Source: Prevotella sp. (GTDB lineage Bacteria > Bacteroidota > Bacteroidia > Bacteroidales > Bacteroidaceae). Taken from it: a stretch of DNA of 64,000 nt. Shown in pieces: positions 52,521 to 61,037 of this stretch. The notes below the pieces were generated by a model. The model saw nothing but the letters and a program-made list of their open reading frames with translations, was not told the origin of the DNA and did no database searches. Within the stretch, counting starts at the first letter, position 1, and every line of letters begins with the position of its first letter. The translations under genes were made by a program, and so were the position numbers. The DNA lies in assembly GCA_024684515.1 (NCBI GenBank), contig JAIKWS010000110.1:1-64000 (forward strand). The letters run 5' to 3'.

Positions 52521-53447
52521 ATGAAGACATTTTGGAACTTCCAAGGTGGGCTTAGCCAACTCCAGGAGTGGCAGCCCAACAGCTGGATTCAAGTAACATG
52601 CCCCACAGAGGACGACCAGCACGAGCTAGAGAACCAATTCGGCATCCCCGACTATTTCATCACCGACATCAGCGATACCGACGAACGTGCCCGCTACGAG
52701 TACGACGACGGCTGGATGCTCATCATCCTGCGTATACCCTATGTAAAAGAAATACGTTCGCGTACACCTTATACAACAGTACCCCTAGGCATCATCCACA
52801 AGCGGGACGTCACCATCACCGTATGCTATTACGAGACGAATATGATGATAGACTTCGTATCATACCAGCAGAAACGAGGTGTTGGCTTCACCGACTACGT
52901 GGACATGATCTTCCGGCTGTTCTATTCCTCGGCCGTGTGGTACCTGAAGCGACTGAAGCAAATCAATTCGCTCATTGACAAGGCCAAACGCAACCTGGAC
53001 CGCGATGTGAACAACGAGAGCCTCATCGGGCTAAGCCGCCTGCAGGACTCGCTGACCTATTTCCAGACATCCATCCGCGGAAACGAGACACTGCTGGCCA
53101 AACTGAAATTCAAACTGCAGATTGACGAACTTGACGCCGACCTCATTGAGGATGTCAACATCGAGATGACACAGGCCCGTGAGACGACAGCCATCTATAG
53201 TGATATCCTGGAGTCAACGATGGATACCTACAGCAGCATCATCAACAACAATATGAACACCGTGATGCGTACACTGACCTCGGCCACCATCATCATGATG
53301 TTCCCCACCCTCATTGCCTCACTGTTCGGCATGAACCTCATCAACGGCATGGAAGAAAAGCCCTTTGGCTTCATACTGGCACTCATCATCTCGGTAGGTA
53401 CAGCAGCTGCCGCCTGGTGGTTCTTCCGTCACAAACGTCTGATTTAA
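52521..53447 (+). CDS. corA: CorA-family magnesium/divalent-cation channel
   Basis: 308 residues. A cytoplasmic N-terminal alpha/beta domain (SWIQVTCPTEDDQHELENQF; DYFITDISDTDERARYEYDD) and long stalk helices (about 135-250) precede two C-terminal transmembrane helices. The pore signature is LFGMN (G270-M271-N272), where the usual tyrosine of YGMN is Phe. The acidic loop (INGMEEKPF) and basic tail RHKRLI are as expected. CorA pentamers admit Mg2+. The unusually long leader is described separately. Confidence 0.92.
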   Translation: MKTFWNFQGGLSQLQEWQPNSWIQVTCPTEDDQHELENQFGIPDYFITDISDTDERARYEYDDGWMLIILRIPYVKEIRSRTPYTTVPLGIIHKRDVTITVCYYETNMMIDFVSYQQKRGVGFTDYVDMIFRLFYSSAVWYLKRLKQINSLIDKAKRNLDRDVNNESLIGLSRLQDSLTYFQTSIRGNETLLAKLKFKLQIDELDADLIEDVNIEMTQARETTAIYSDILESTMDTYSSIINNNMNTVMRTLTSATIIMMFPTLIASLFGMNLINGMEEKPFGFILALIISVGTAAAAWWFFRHKRLI

Positions 53448-53556
53448 ACCGTACAAAATGGCATGGGAGAAAGGGAGAGTGGACATTGTAATGTTAAAAA
53501 TTAATAAAGAAGAGGAAAAACTTCCAATTTTCAACTCCCAACTTTCAACTTTTTAT

Positions 53557-53564
53557 TACCTTTG
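53557..53564 (+). promoter_or_regulatory. -7 promoter element (TACCTTTG) of the DUF349 gene
   Basis: TACCTTTG about 48 bp before the ATG. Just upstream is a CAACT-rich short repeat (TTTTCAACTCCCAACTTTCA). No good TTTG at -33. Confidence 0.55.
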
Positions 53565-53612
53565 TCACGAATTGTGAACAGACTAATCAAATCAGTAACT
53601 TAAAACAGTTAA

Positions 53613-55595
53613 ATGATGGACTCTCAAGAAAACATCCCCGTGAACTCGCCAGTCGAAGAAACAGGAAACCAAGAGGGAATGAAGGTAGAAGAGCAGGCGC
53701 CAGCAGCACTTGCCACTTCTGAAGTAGAAACAAAAGAGACGGAACCTGAAGCCCCAGTAGCGGAAGAAGCTCCAAAAGCCGGAAAGGAAGAAAACCCAGC
53801 AGAAGATACCACTGCCGAGGAAGAGTTCCTACTAACGGATGAGGAAGAAGCTACGGCAGAAGAAACACCTGCTGAAGAACGACATGTGTACACTTCAAAG
53901 GCTGAAGTACTGGAACGTGTAAAGGAAATTGCACACGGAGAAGACGTTCCGCAAAAAGATGAAGTAGACTACCTGAAGACAACCTTCTACAAACTGCATA
54001 TTGCCGAACGTGAAGCCAAGCTGAAAGCATACATCGATGGTGGAGGTGATCCCGAGGCTTATCAGATCACCCCCGACGATGCCGAAGAAGCTTTCAAGGC
54101 TGAAATGGGCATCATCAAGGAGCGCAGGCAACAGCAATTCCGCGAACTGGAAGCCGAGAAAGAGGAGAATCTCAAGAAGAAGCTTACCATCATTGAGAAG
54201 ATAAAAGCCATGGTCACCTCACCCGAGGAAGCCAGCAAGACCTATCAGGAATTCAAGGCTCTGCAGCAAGAATGGCGAGAGATCAAAGCCGTTCCCGCAG
54301 AGAAGGCCAACGAGCTATGGCGTAACTACCAACTCTATGTGGAGCAGTTCTACGACCTGCTCAAACTGAATAGCGAAGCTCGCGAACTGGACTTCAAGAA
54401 GAACCTGGAAGCCAAGACACGTCTCTGCGAAGCAGCAGAGAAACTGGCAGACGAGGCAGACGTCATCAGTGCCTTCCACCAACTGCAGAAACTGCACCAG
54501 GAATATCGCGAGATAGGCCCCGTGAGCAAAGAGCTACGCGAGGAGATCTGGCAGCGCTTCAAGGCAGCCTCTACCATTATCAACAAGCGCCATCAGCAGC
54601 ACTTCGAGGGTCTTCGTGCCCGTGAAGAAGAAAATCTGGAGAAGAAGACTGCTCTGTGCGAGAAGGTAGAAGCTATTGCTGCCGAAGAGAACAAAGGCAG
54701 TGGCGACTGGGATCGTCATACACAGGAGATTATCGCTATCCAGCAAGAATGGAAGACCATAGGCTTTGCTCCACAGAAGATGAACGTGAAAATCTTTGAA
54801 CGCTTCCGTGCTGCCTGCGACGGGTTCTTCGCCAGCAAGGCTGAGCATTTCCGCAAGCTGAAAGAAGCATACAAAGAGAATGCCGAGAAGAAACGTGCAC
54901 TCATTGAAAAGGCAAAAGCACTGCAAGAGAGCACAGAATGGCGATCGACCAGCGATAAACTCATTGCCATGCAAAAGGAATGGAAGACCATTGGCATGGT
55001 ACCCAAGAAACTGGGAGACCAGCTCTGGGAAGAATTCCTGGGAGCCTGCAACAAATTCTTTGAGGCACGGAACGCAGCCGGAGCCGGACAACGTAGCGAG
55101 GAGCGACAGAACCTGGACAAGAAACGCGACGTCATCAGTCGCATGAAAGCAACTGCAGAAGAGGCAGGTGCTGATGTGCAGGCAAAGATACAGTCACTTG
55201 TCGAAGAATACAACGGCATAGGTCACGTGCCCTTCAAGGAGAAAGACAAGCTTTATGAAGAGTATCACCAAGTGCTCGACAAGCTCTATAAAGACCTTAA
55301 CATCAGTGTTGCACGCCGCCGTCTGAACAAGTTCAAGGACAATCTGAGACAGGTAGCCGAGCGTGGTGAGAATGCACTCGACAACGAACGTGCACGCCTG
55401 ATGCGTCAGTACGAACAGCTCAAGCAAGAGGCACAGACCTACGAGAACAACCTGGGATTCCTCAGTGCAAGTTCCAAGAAGGGCAACTCGCTCATTGACG
55501 AGATGAACCGCAAGGTAGAGAAACTGAAAGAAGAAATCCAACTGGTGAAAGAGAAGATCAAGGCCATTGACGCAGAGAATGCTGATAAGGAATAG
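53613..55595 (+). CDS. DUF349 coiled-coil protein
   Basis: 660 residues without signal peptide. The first 90 residues are disordered and rich in E, A, P and T. The rest is helical with at least four DUF349 repeats, each marked by a W-x-x-I-G/K-V/P core: LQQEWREIKAVPAEKANELW, LHQEYREIGPVSKELREEIW, IQQEWKTIGFAPQKMNVKIF, MQKEWKTIGMVPKKLGDQLW and a fifth, VEEYNGIGHVPFKEKDKLY. The protein is conserved in Bacteroidetes with no established function. A structural or nucleic-acid role has been suggested for such charged coiled coils. An ATG three bases in is an equal start candidate. Monocistronic, with its own terminator. Confidence 0.85.
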   Translation: MMDSQENIPVNSPVEETGNQEGMKVEEQAPAALATSEVETKETEPEAPVAEEAPKAGKEENPAEDTTAEEEFLLTDEEEATAEETPAEERHVYTSKAEVLERVKEIAHGEDVPQKDEVDYLKTTFYKLHIAEREAKLKAYIDGGGDPEAYQITPDDAEEAFKAEMGIIKERRQQQFRELEAEKEENLKKKLTIIEKIKAMVTSPEEASKTYQEFKALQQEWREIKAVPAEKANELWRNYQLYVEQFYDLLKLNSEARELDFKKNLEAKTRLCEAAEKLADEADVISAFHQLQKLHQEYREIGPVSKELREEIWQRFKAASTIINKRHQQHFEGLRAREEENLEKKTALCEKVEAIAAEENKGSGDWDRHTQEIIAIQQEWKTIGFAPQKMNVKIFERFRAACDGFFASKAEHFRKLKEAYKENAEKKRALIEKAKALQESTEWRSTSDKLIAMQKEWKTIGMVPKKLGDQLWEEFLGACNKFFEARNAAGAGQRSEERQNLDKKRDVISRMKATAEEAGADVQAKIQSLVEEYNGIGHVPFKEKDKLYEEYHQVLDKLYKDLNISVARRRLNKFKDNLRQVAERGENALDNERARLMRQYEQLKQEAQTYENNLGFLSASSKKGNSLIDEMNRKVEKLKEEIQLVKEKIKAIDAENADKE

Positions 55596-55622
55596 TATTC
55601 ACCGAACCACAAACAATTACAT

Positions 55623-55661
55623 GCGCGGACTATCTGGACATACCTTCCAGTCCGCGCTTTT
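55623..55661 (+). terminator. Rho-independent terminator of the DUF349 gene
   Basis: GCGCGGACT pairs perfectly with AGTCCGCGC, with inner CTGG/CCAG, followed by TTTT. Confidence 0.85.
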
Positions 55662-55694
55662 ATACGTTCTACAAACACAAAATCACTAAGAGTA

Positions 55695-56594
55695 ATGAAA
55701 AAGATCAGAGCAGCCGTAGTAGGATACGGCAACATTGGGCGCTATGCTCTCCAGGCCCTGGAGAGTGCTCCCGATTTTGAAGTAGCTGGCATCGTACGCC
55801 GGAATGGTGCAGAAAAAAAACCCGCAGAACTTGCCCCATACAAGGTGGTAAAAGACATACGCGAGCTGGCTAATGTCGACGTTGCCATCCTGGCCACCCC
55901 TACCCGCTCGTGCGAAGAATATGCCAAGCAGATCCTGCCACTGGGTATCAACACCGTCGACTCGTTCGACATCCACACCCTCATCCGCGATTATCGCCGA
56001 ACGCTAACCGAGCTCAACAAGCAAACAGGCACTGTAAGCGTTATCGCTGCAGGATGGGATCCAGGCAGCGACTCCATTGTACGCACACTGATGCAAAGTC
56101 TGGCACCCAAAGGCCTCAGCTATACCAATTTCGGACCAGGCATGTCAATGGGACATAGCGTATGCGTACGGTCAAAGGCTGGCGTCAGGAATGCCCTGTC
56201 GATGACCATTCCCCTTGGCGAAGGCATACACCGTCGTATGGTCTATGTAGAACTCGAAGACGGTGCCAGTCTAGACGAGGTGACAGCAGCCATCAAGGCT
56301 GACCCCTATTTTGCATCAGACGAGACTCATGTCTTCCAGGTACAGAGTGTTGACGATGTGCGCGACATGGGGCATGGTGTGAACCTAGTGCGCAAGGGTG
56401 TCAGCGGACAGACTCAGAACCAGCGTTTTGAATTCAACATGACCATCAACAATCCCGCCCTGACAGGACAGGTGCTGGTCAACGTGGCTCGTGCATCCAT
56501 GCGCCAACAGCCAGGCTGCTATACCATGATCGAGATTCCCGTCATCGACATGCTACCTGGCGACCGAGAGGAACTTATCTCACATTTAGTATAA
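55695..56594 (+). CDS. ddh: meso-Diaminopimelate dehydrogenase
   Basis: 299 residues. The enzyme reductively aminates tetrahydrodipicolinate to meso-diaminopimelate with NADPH, a one-step route in lysine and peptidoglycan synthesis. The NADPH Rossmann motif is AAVVGYGNIGRYALQ. ILATPTRSCEEYAKQILPLG, NTVDSFDIH, AGWDPGSDSIVR, FGPGMSMGHSV and the C-terminal INNPALTGQVLVNVARAS are the known family blocks. No signal peptide. It is followed 2 bp later by a secreted-protein gene. Confidence 0.93.
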   Translation: MKKIRAAVVGYGNIGRYALQALESAPDFEVAGIVRRNGAEKKPAELAPYKVVKDIRELANVDVAILATPTRSCEEYAKQILPLGINTVDSFDIHTLIRDYRRTLTELNKQTGTVSVIAAGWDPGSDSIVRTLMQSLAPKGLSYTNFGPGMSMGHSVCVRSKAGVRNALSMTIPLGEGIHRRMVYVELEDGASLDEVTAAIKADPYFASDETHVFQVQSVDDVRDMGHGVNLVRKGVSGQTQNQRFEFNMTINNPALTGQVLVNVARASMRQQPGCYTMIEIPVIDMLPGDREELISHLV

Positions 56595-56601
56595 AATGAC
56601 T

Positions 56602-57492
56602 ATGAAAAAACTTATTTTGACAAGTGCTGTGCTGCTAATGGCTCTGATAGCCCAGGCACAGACGATGATCTCACCAAAGCTGGAAAACGGCTTCAAGGCC
56701 ATGTACACAGAGGCAAACCAAATCAGCGTGGGAGGTCAGGAACTGAAAATCAACATCGACCAGGAGTACGCTGTCAGCGATGTCTCTGCCAATGGTGCCG
56801 TTATTACCGTCACTATCACCGACACCCAGATGGAAGGGGGAAGTGAAGATGCCAATATGGCCGGACAGATGTTGCTCATTCCCGTGAACATGCGAAAGGG
56901 AGTAGCTTTCAAACTGGCTACCGATGCCAATGGACAGGTGCAGAAGATCATGAACTACGACGAGGCAAAAGCTGCTGTGACGAAGAACCTGGAAGAGCTA
57001 GTAGGAAAGATGCTGGCCGACAATCCAGAAATAGGACAGATGCTACCTAAGGACAAACTGATCGAGCAGTTCTCTAACCGCATCAAGGAGCAGACGCTGC
57101 TCGAGGATTTCAAGGAGTCTGGCGTACTGGCACTTAATGGCAAGCAAGTTGCCAATGGTGCCGTGGAGGATATCGAGAAGGAAGGCTTGCAGATGAAGCG
57201 TATGTACTTCATTGCTGGCCAGAACATCATCACCAATGCCAATGTCAACATGACAAAGGATCAGCTCAAGGAGTTTATCATCAAGCAGGTAGAGGAGCAG
57301 GCTCCTGAGCAGGCTGAGATGATCAAGAAGAACATCGACATGGTGATGGGTCAGATGAAGATTGAGATTTCCGAAAAGAACACCTACACCATGAACGACA
57401 ACGGCTGGGTAAAGAGCATCAAGGGCGAGGCATCCCAAGACATCATGGGACAGAGCCTGAAACAGTCGACAGTCACCACATTGAAACAATAA
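56602..57492 (+). CDS. Secreted protein of unknown function
   Basis: About 296 residues from the chosen ATG (MKKLILTSAVLLMALIAQAQ signal peptide). The upstream ATG at 56596 adds two residues. The mature part contains beta-strands early (GGQELKINIDQEYAVSDVSA) and long charged helices later (LVGKMLADNPEIGQMLPKDK; KQVEEQAPEQAEMIKKNIDM). The ending TYTMNDNGWVKSIKGEASQD is similar to DUF6263-like Bacteroidetes proteins that measure substrate turnover in their name only. I do not recognise an enzymatic motif. Operon with ddh. Confidence 0.65.
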   Translation: MKKLILTSAVLLMALIAQAQTMISPKLENGFKAMYTEANQISVGGQELKINIDQEYAVSDVSANGAVITVTITDTQMEGGSEDANMAGQMLLIPVNMRKGVAFKLATDANGQVQKIMNYDEAKAAVTKNLEELVGKMLADNPEIGQMLPKDKLIEQFSNRIKEQTLLEDFKESGVLALNGKQVANGAVEDIEKEGLQMKRMYFIAGQNIITNANVNMTKDQLKEFIIKQVEEQAPEQAEMIKKNIDMVMGQMKIEISEKNTYTMNDNGWVKSIKGEASQDIMGQSLKQSTVTTLKQ

Positions 57493-57504
57493 GAATTTAG
57501 CAAA

Positions 57505-57561
57505 AAAAAGACAACCTAAACATCGCCAGACGATTGGCAGTCGTGTTTAGGTTGTCTTTTT
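57505..57561. terminator. Strong bidirectional terminator between convergent genes
   Basis: An 18-bp perfect stem (AAAAAGACAACCTAAACA with its complement) flanked by A- and T-runs serves both the secreted protein gene and nadB. Confidence 0.9.
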
Positions 57562-57578
57562 CTGTCTTCCATGCCTAC

Positions 57579-59168
57579 CTACCGTTTGTCGTAGGCATGC
57601 ACAGGATAGTCGATGGTATAGTGAAGTCCCCTACTCTCCTTGCGTTCCAAAGCAAAGCGAGTGATCAGATAGCCAACATTAATCATATTACGCAGCTCAC
57701 AGATATCCTTCGATGCCTTCACTCGCTTGAACAGTCGCTCCGTCTCCTCATAGAGCATATCCAGACGATCCCAGGCACGATGGAGTCGAAGGTCTGAACG
57801 CACGATGCCCACATAGTTAGACATAATCTGGTTGACTTCCTTCACACTCTGTGTAATGAGCACCTTCTCCTCGTTGGTCATCGTCCCCTCGTCGTTCCAC
57901 TCTGGCACTTTGTCATTATAGTCATAAAGGTCAACATGCTTGAGGGAATCCTTCGCAGCAGCATCGGCATAAACCACCGCCTCGATCAGAGAGTTCGAAG
58001 CCAGACGATTACCTCCATGCAATCCTGTGCATGAACATTCGCCAAGGGCATAGAGACGCTCGATGCTCGAATGCCCGTTGAGGTCAACCTTGATACCTCC
58101 GCACATATAGTGGGCAGCAGGCCTGACAGGAATATAGTCGGTAGTGATATCGATACCTATCGACAGGCACTTCTGATAGATATTGGGGAAGTGATGACGT
58201 GTCTCGGCAGCATCTTTGTGCGTGACGTCCAGACAGACGTGATCAATGCCATGAATCTTCATTTCCTTATCGATAGCCCGTGCCACGATATCACGAGGTG
58301 CCAACGACAGACGTTCATCATATTTCTCCATGAAGGTCTCGCCATTAGGCAGTTTCAGTATGCCACCATAGCCTCGCATCGCTTCGGTGATGAGATAGGC
58401 GGGATGTGTCTCCTTAGGGTTGTGGAGCACCGTGGGATGAAACTGCACAAACTCCATATCCTGCACCGTACCCTTGGCACGATAGACCATCGCGATGCCA
58501 TCGCCAGTGGCGATGACAGGATTGGAAGTGGTCAGATAGACCGCTCCCGTGCCACCTGTACACATCACCGTAATTTTCGACAGGTAGGTATCCACCTTTC
58601 CCGTTTCCGGATTCAGCACATAGGCGCCATAACACTGGATATGTGGCGAACGACGTGTCACACGTACGCCAAGATGATGCTGTGTGATAATCTCCACCGC
58701 AAAATGGTTCTCTTTAATGGTGATAGTAGGATCATGGCGTACAGCCTCCATCAGTCCTCGCTGAATCTCGGCACCTGTGTCATCGGCATGATGTAAGATG
58801 CGGAATTCGGAATGGCCACCCTCTCGATGCAAGTCAAAGGTGCCATCATCTTTCTTGTCGAAGTTCACGCCCCAGTTCACCAGTTCCTTGATTTGCTCTG
58901 GTGCACAGCGTACCACCTGTTCCACAGCCTGCCGGTCACTGATATTGTCACCAGCAATCATAGTGTCTTCTATGTGCTTGTCGAAATTGTCTAAGGCAAG
59001 ATTGGTCACACTAGCCACACCACCCTGGGCAAACGACGTGTTAGCCTCGTCGAGACCCGTCTTACATATCATACATACAGAGCCCTTTTTCTCACGAGCC
59101 ACTTTCAAGGCATAGCTCATTCCGGCCACGCCTGCTCCTATAATCAGGAAGTCATACTTATAGACCAT
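57579..59168 (-). CDS. nadB: L-aspartate oxidase
   Basis: About 529 residues. NadB oxidises L-aspartate to iminoaspartate, the first step of de novo NAD synthesis. The FAD-binding motif is FLIIGAGVAGMS. Further blocks are TSFAQGGVASV, REGGHSEFRILHHADDTGAE (substrate histidine), MEFVQFHPTVL, RPAAHYMCGGI and ALGECSCTGLHGGNRLASNS. The C-terminal helical domain is complete. The ATG at 59168 is chosen since the promoter at 59190-59220 falls inside the longer frame from 59219. nadA and nadC are not in the window. Confidence 0.95.
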   Translation of the reverse strand: MVYKYDFLIIGAGVAGMSYALKVAREKKGSVCMICKTGLDEANTSFAQGGVASVTNLALDNFDKHIEDTMIAGDNISDRQAVEQVVRCAPEQIKELVNWGVNFDKKDDGTFDLHREGGHSEFRILHHADDTGAEIQRGLMEAVRHDPTITIKENHFAVEIITQHHLGVRVTRRSPHIQCYGAYVLNPETGKVDTYLSKITVMCTGGTGAVYLTTSNPVIATGDGIAMVYRAKGTVQDMEFVQFHPTVLHNPKETHPAYLITEAMRGYGGILKLPNGETFMEKYDERLSLAPRDIVARAIDKEMKIHGIDHVCLDVTHKDAAETRHHFPNIYQKCLSIGIDITTDYIPVRPAAHYMCGGIKVDLNGHSSIERLYALGECSCTGLHGGNRLASNSLIEAVVYADAAAKDSLKHVDLYDYNDKVPEWNDEGTMTNEEKVLITQSVKEVNQIMSNYVGIVRSDLRLHRAWDRLDMLYEETERLFKRVKASKDICELRNMINVGYLITRFALERKESRGLHYTIDYPVHAYDKR

Positions 59169-59189
59169 CGGTATCAGTTTTAATTGCTG

Positions 59190-59220
59190 CAAAGGTACAA
59201 ATAAGTAAGCGAAATGCAAA
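59190..59220 (-). promoter_or_regulatory. Promoter of nadB
   Basis: Minus strand: TTTG (59217-59220), 19-bp spacer, TACCTTTG (59190-59197). An 18-bp piece (AGGTACAAATAAGTAAGC) is repeated about 87 bp upstream with a broken -7 box (TACCTCTG). Confidence 0.75.
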
Positions 59221-59353
59221 AGGAAAACGTGTTTTTCTTTTCATTTCCGAACGAAAGTACCTTCGACCGAAGGTCAGAGGTACAAATAAGTAAGCTGTCT
59301 GGACCGTATACGCACTTTCACTCGACAAAAAAAATTAAAATTTCGCTCATAAT

Positions 59354-59384
59354 TTTGTTTTGTTCTCACTTAATAGTACCTTTG
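59354..59384 (+). promoter_or_regulatory. Promoter of the nitroreductase-greA-GNAT operon
   Basis: TTTG (59354-59357), a 19-bp spacer and TACCTTTG (59377-59384). Confidence 0.75.
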
Positions 59385-59407
59385 CAACATACTAAACCGA
59401 TTAGCGA

Positions 59408-59911
59408 ATGATGAACTTTCTTGAACTAGCAAAAAACAGGTATAGCTGTAGGAGCTATCAGCCTAAGAGTATCGACAAGGAACAGCTGGAGTATATCATG
59501 GAATGTGTACGTCTGTCTCCCTCAGCCGTCAACAGACAGCCTTGGCGTTTCCGTATCGTCAGCAATAAACAGCAACGACAACAACTTTGCCTATGCTATA
59601 ATCGAGAATGGTTTGCCACTGCCCCCGTTGTGATCATTGCCTCTGTGCTACACGACGAGGAGTGGGTGAGAGCTGATGGCAAGCATCATGGCGACATCGA
59701 TATTGCCATTGCCGTGGAGCACCTTTGTCTTGCCGCTACCGAACAGGGGCTTGCTACTTGCTGGGTATGCAATTTCGATGCCGATCTCTGCAAACGTCTT
59801 TTCAATCTCGACAACAACGAGGAGCCTGCGGTGCTCATCCCCGTGGGCTTTCCTGCCGATGCACCTACTGAAAAAAAACGTAAGCCAATGACTGATATCA
59901 TCTGTCGTTGA
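59408..59911 (+). CDS. Nitroreductase-family flavoprotein
   Basis: 167 residues, a compact FMN-dependent nitroreductase. FMN-binding blocks are visible: the N-terminal KNRYSCRSYQ, LSPSAVNRQPWRFRIV, IDIAIAVEHLCLAATEQGLA with TCWVC, and AVLIPVGFPADAP. Members reduce quinones, nitro compounds or other flavin substrates with NAD(P)H. The physiological substrate is unknown. First of a likely three-gene operon; greA starts 20 bp after the stop. Confidence 0.88.
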   Translation: MMNFLELAKNRYSCRSYQPKSIDKEQLEYIMECVRLSPSAVNRQPWRFRIVSNKQQRQQLCLCYNREWFATAPVVIIASVLHDEEWVRADGKHHGDIDIAIAVEHLCLAATEQGLATCWVCNFDADLCKRLFNLDNNEEPAVLIPVGFPADAPTEKKRKPMTDIICR

Positions 59912-59930
59912 CCACAGATACTCATACTTT

Positions 59931-60416
59931 ATGGAATACATGTCCCAAGAGGGCTACGACAAACTTGTAGCCGAGCTCCGCCAGCTGGAAAGCGTGGAGC
60001 TACCACAGGTAAGAGAAGCCATCGCCGAGGCTCGTGACAAGGGTGACCTCAGCGAGAACTTCGAATATCATGCTGCCAAACGCGAGCAGGCTCGCATCCT
60101 TGGCCGTATACGATTCAAACAAAAGGTGCTGACCAATGCACGTGTTATCGACACTTCACGACTAGGCAGCGACAGCGTGGGACTGTTGAGCAAGGTGGGA
60201 ATGACCAACCTTGCCAACAACAGCCATATGACCTACACGATAGCCAGTCCTCACGAAGCGAATCTGCGTGAAGGAAAGATTTCCATCAAATCACCCATCG
60301 CACAGGCTTTGTTAGGAAAGAAAGCTGGTGACAACGTCGAAGTACAGGTTCCTGCCGGACGTCTACGTCTGCACATAGACAGTATAGAACTGCTGACTCC
60401 CGAATCTCCAGAATGA
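59931..60416 (+). CDS. greA: Transcription elongation factor GreA
   Basis: 161 residues. The N-terminal coiled coil, which enters the RNA polymerase secondary channel, carries the acidic tip RDKGDLSENFEYHAAKREQA (D39, E42), needed for stimulating transcript cleavage. The C-terminal FKBP-like domain contains TIASPHEANLREGKISIKSP and IAQALLGKKAGDNVEVQVPA. An alternative start three codons downstream gives MSQEGYDKL. The last codons overlap the next start (ATGA). Confidence 0.95.
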   Translation: MEYMSQEGYDKLVAELRQLESVELPQVREAIAEARDKGDLSENFEYHAAKREQARILGRIRFKQKVLTNARVIDTSRLGSDSVGLLSKVGMTNLANNSHMTYTIASPHEANLREGKISIKSPIAQALLGKKAGDNVEVQVPAGRLRLHIDSIELLTPESPE

Positions 60417-60979
60417 TGGCAGAGATCAGAGCGGCACGTAAGGAACAGTCAGCAGAAATTGCCAGGCTCATCATGATGGCCATGACAGACGACTGCTGTC
60501 TCTACTTCTGTGGAGAGGGCTATGGTCTGGACGATTTTCGACAGATGATGACACGACTGGTGGAAAGGGACGACTCGCAGTATAGCTATCTCAACACGCT
60601 AGTGGCTATGGATGGCAATACGATTGCCGGCATCTCTGTCAGCTACGACGGTGGCAAGTTGCACGACCTACGACGTGCCTTCATAGAAGAAGCCCAGAAG
60701 ACCATTGGTAAAGACCATACGGGAATGGACGACGAGACACAGGCTGGTGAACTCTATCTCGACTCACTGGCCGTGCTTCCTGAATATCGAAAGAGAGGAA
60801 TAGCCACTCAGCTCCTGCTGGCCACCAAGTGTAAAGCCGAACAGCTACAGTTGCCCTGTCTTGGACTGTTAGTGGACAAGGACAATCCCATTGGCGAGGC
60901 TCTCTACACATCGGCAGGCTTCCGATATGCCAACGACAGTCTGTGGGGAGGCCATCCCATGAAGCATTTGGTACTCTAA
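60413..60979 (+). CDS. GNAT-family N-acetyltransferase
   Basis: 188 residues. The acetyl-CoA-binding motif A is LYLDSLAVLPEYRKRGIATQ followed by LLLATKCKAEQL, and motif B contains DKDNPIGEALYTSAGFRYAN. The acceptor is unknown. The start overlaps the greA stop by 4 bp, so it is translationally coupled. A second ATG immediately follows. Confidence 0.85.
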   Translation: MMAEIRAARKEQSAEIARLIMMAMTDDCCLYFCGEGYGLDDFRQMMTRLVERDDSQYSYLNTLVAMDGNTIAGISVSYDGGKLHDLRRAFIEEAQKTIGKDHTGMDDETQAGELYLDSLAVLPEYRKRGIATQLLLATKCKAEQLQLPCLGLLVDKDNPIGEALYTSAGFRYANDSLWGGHPMKHLVL

Positions 60980-61037
60980 AAAGCAGGGCATCCAGATTGC
61001 CAGGAACATCTCTTGAACAACCACAAAAGAAAATAGC

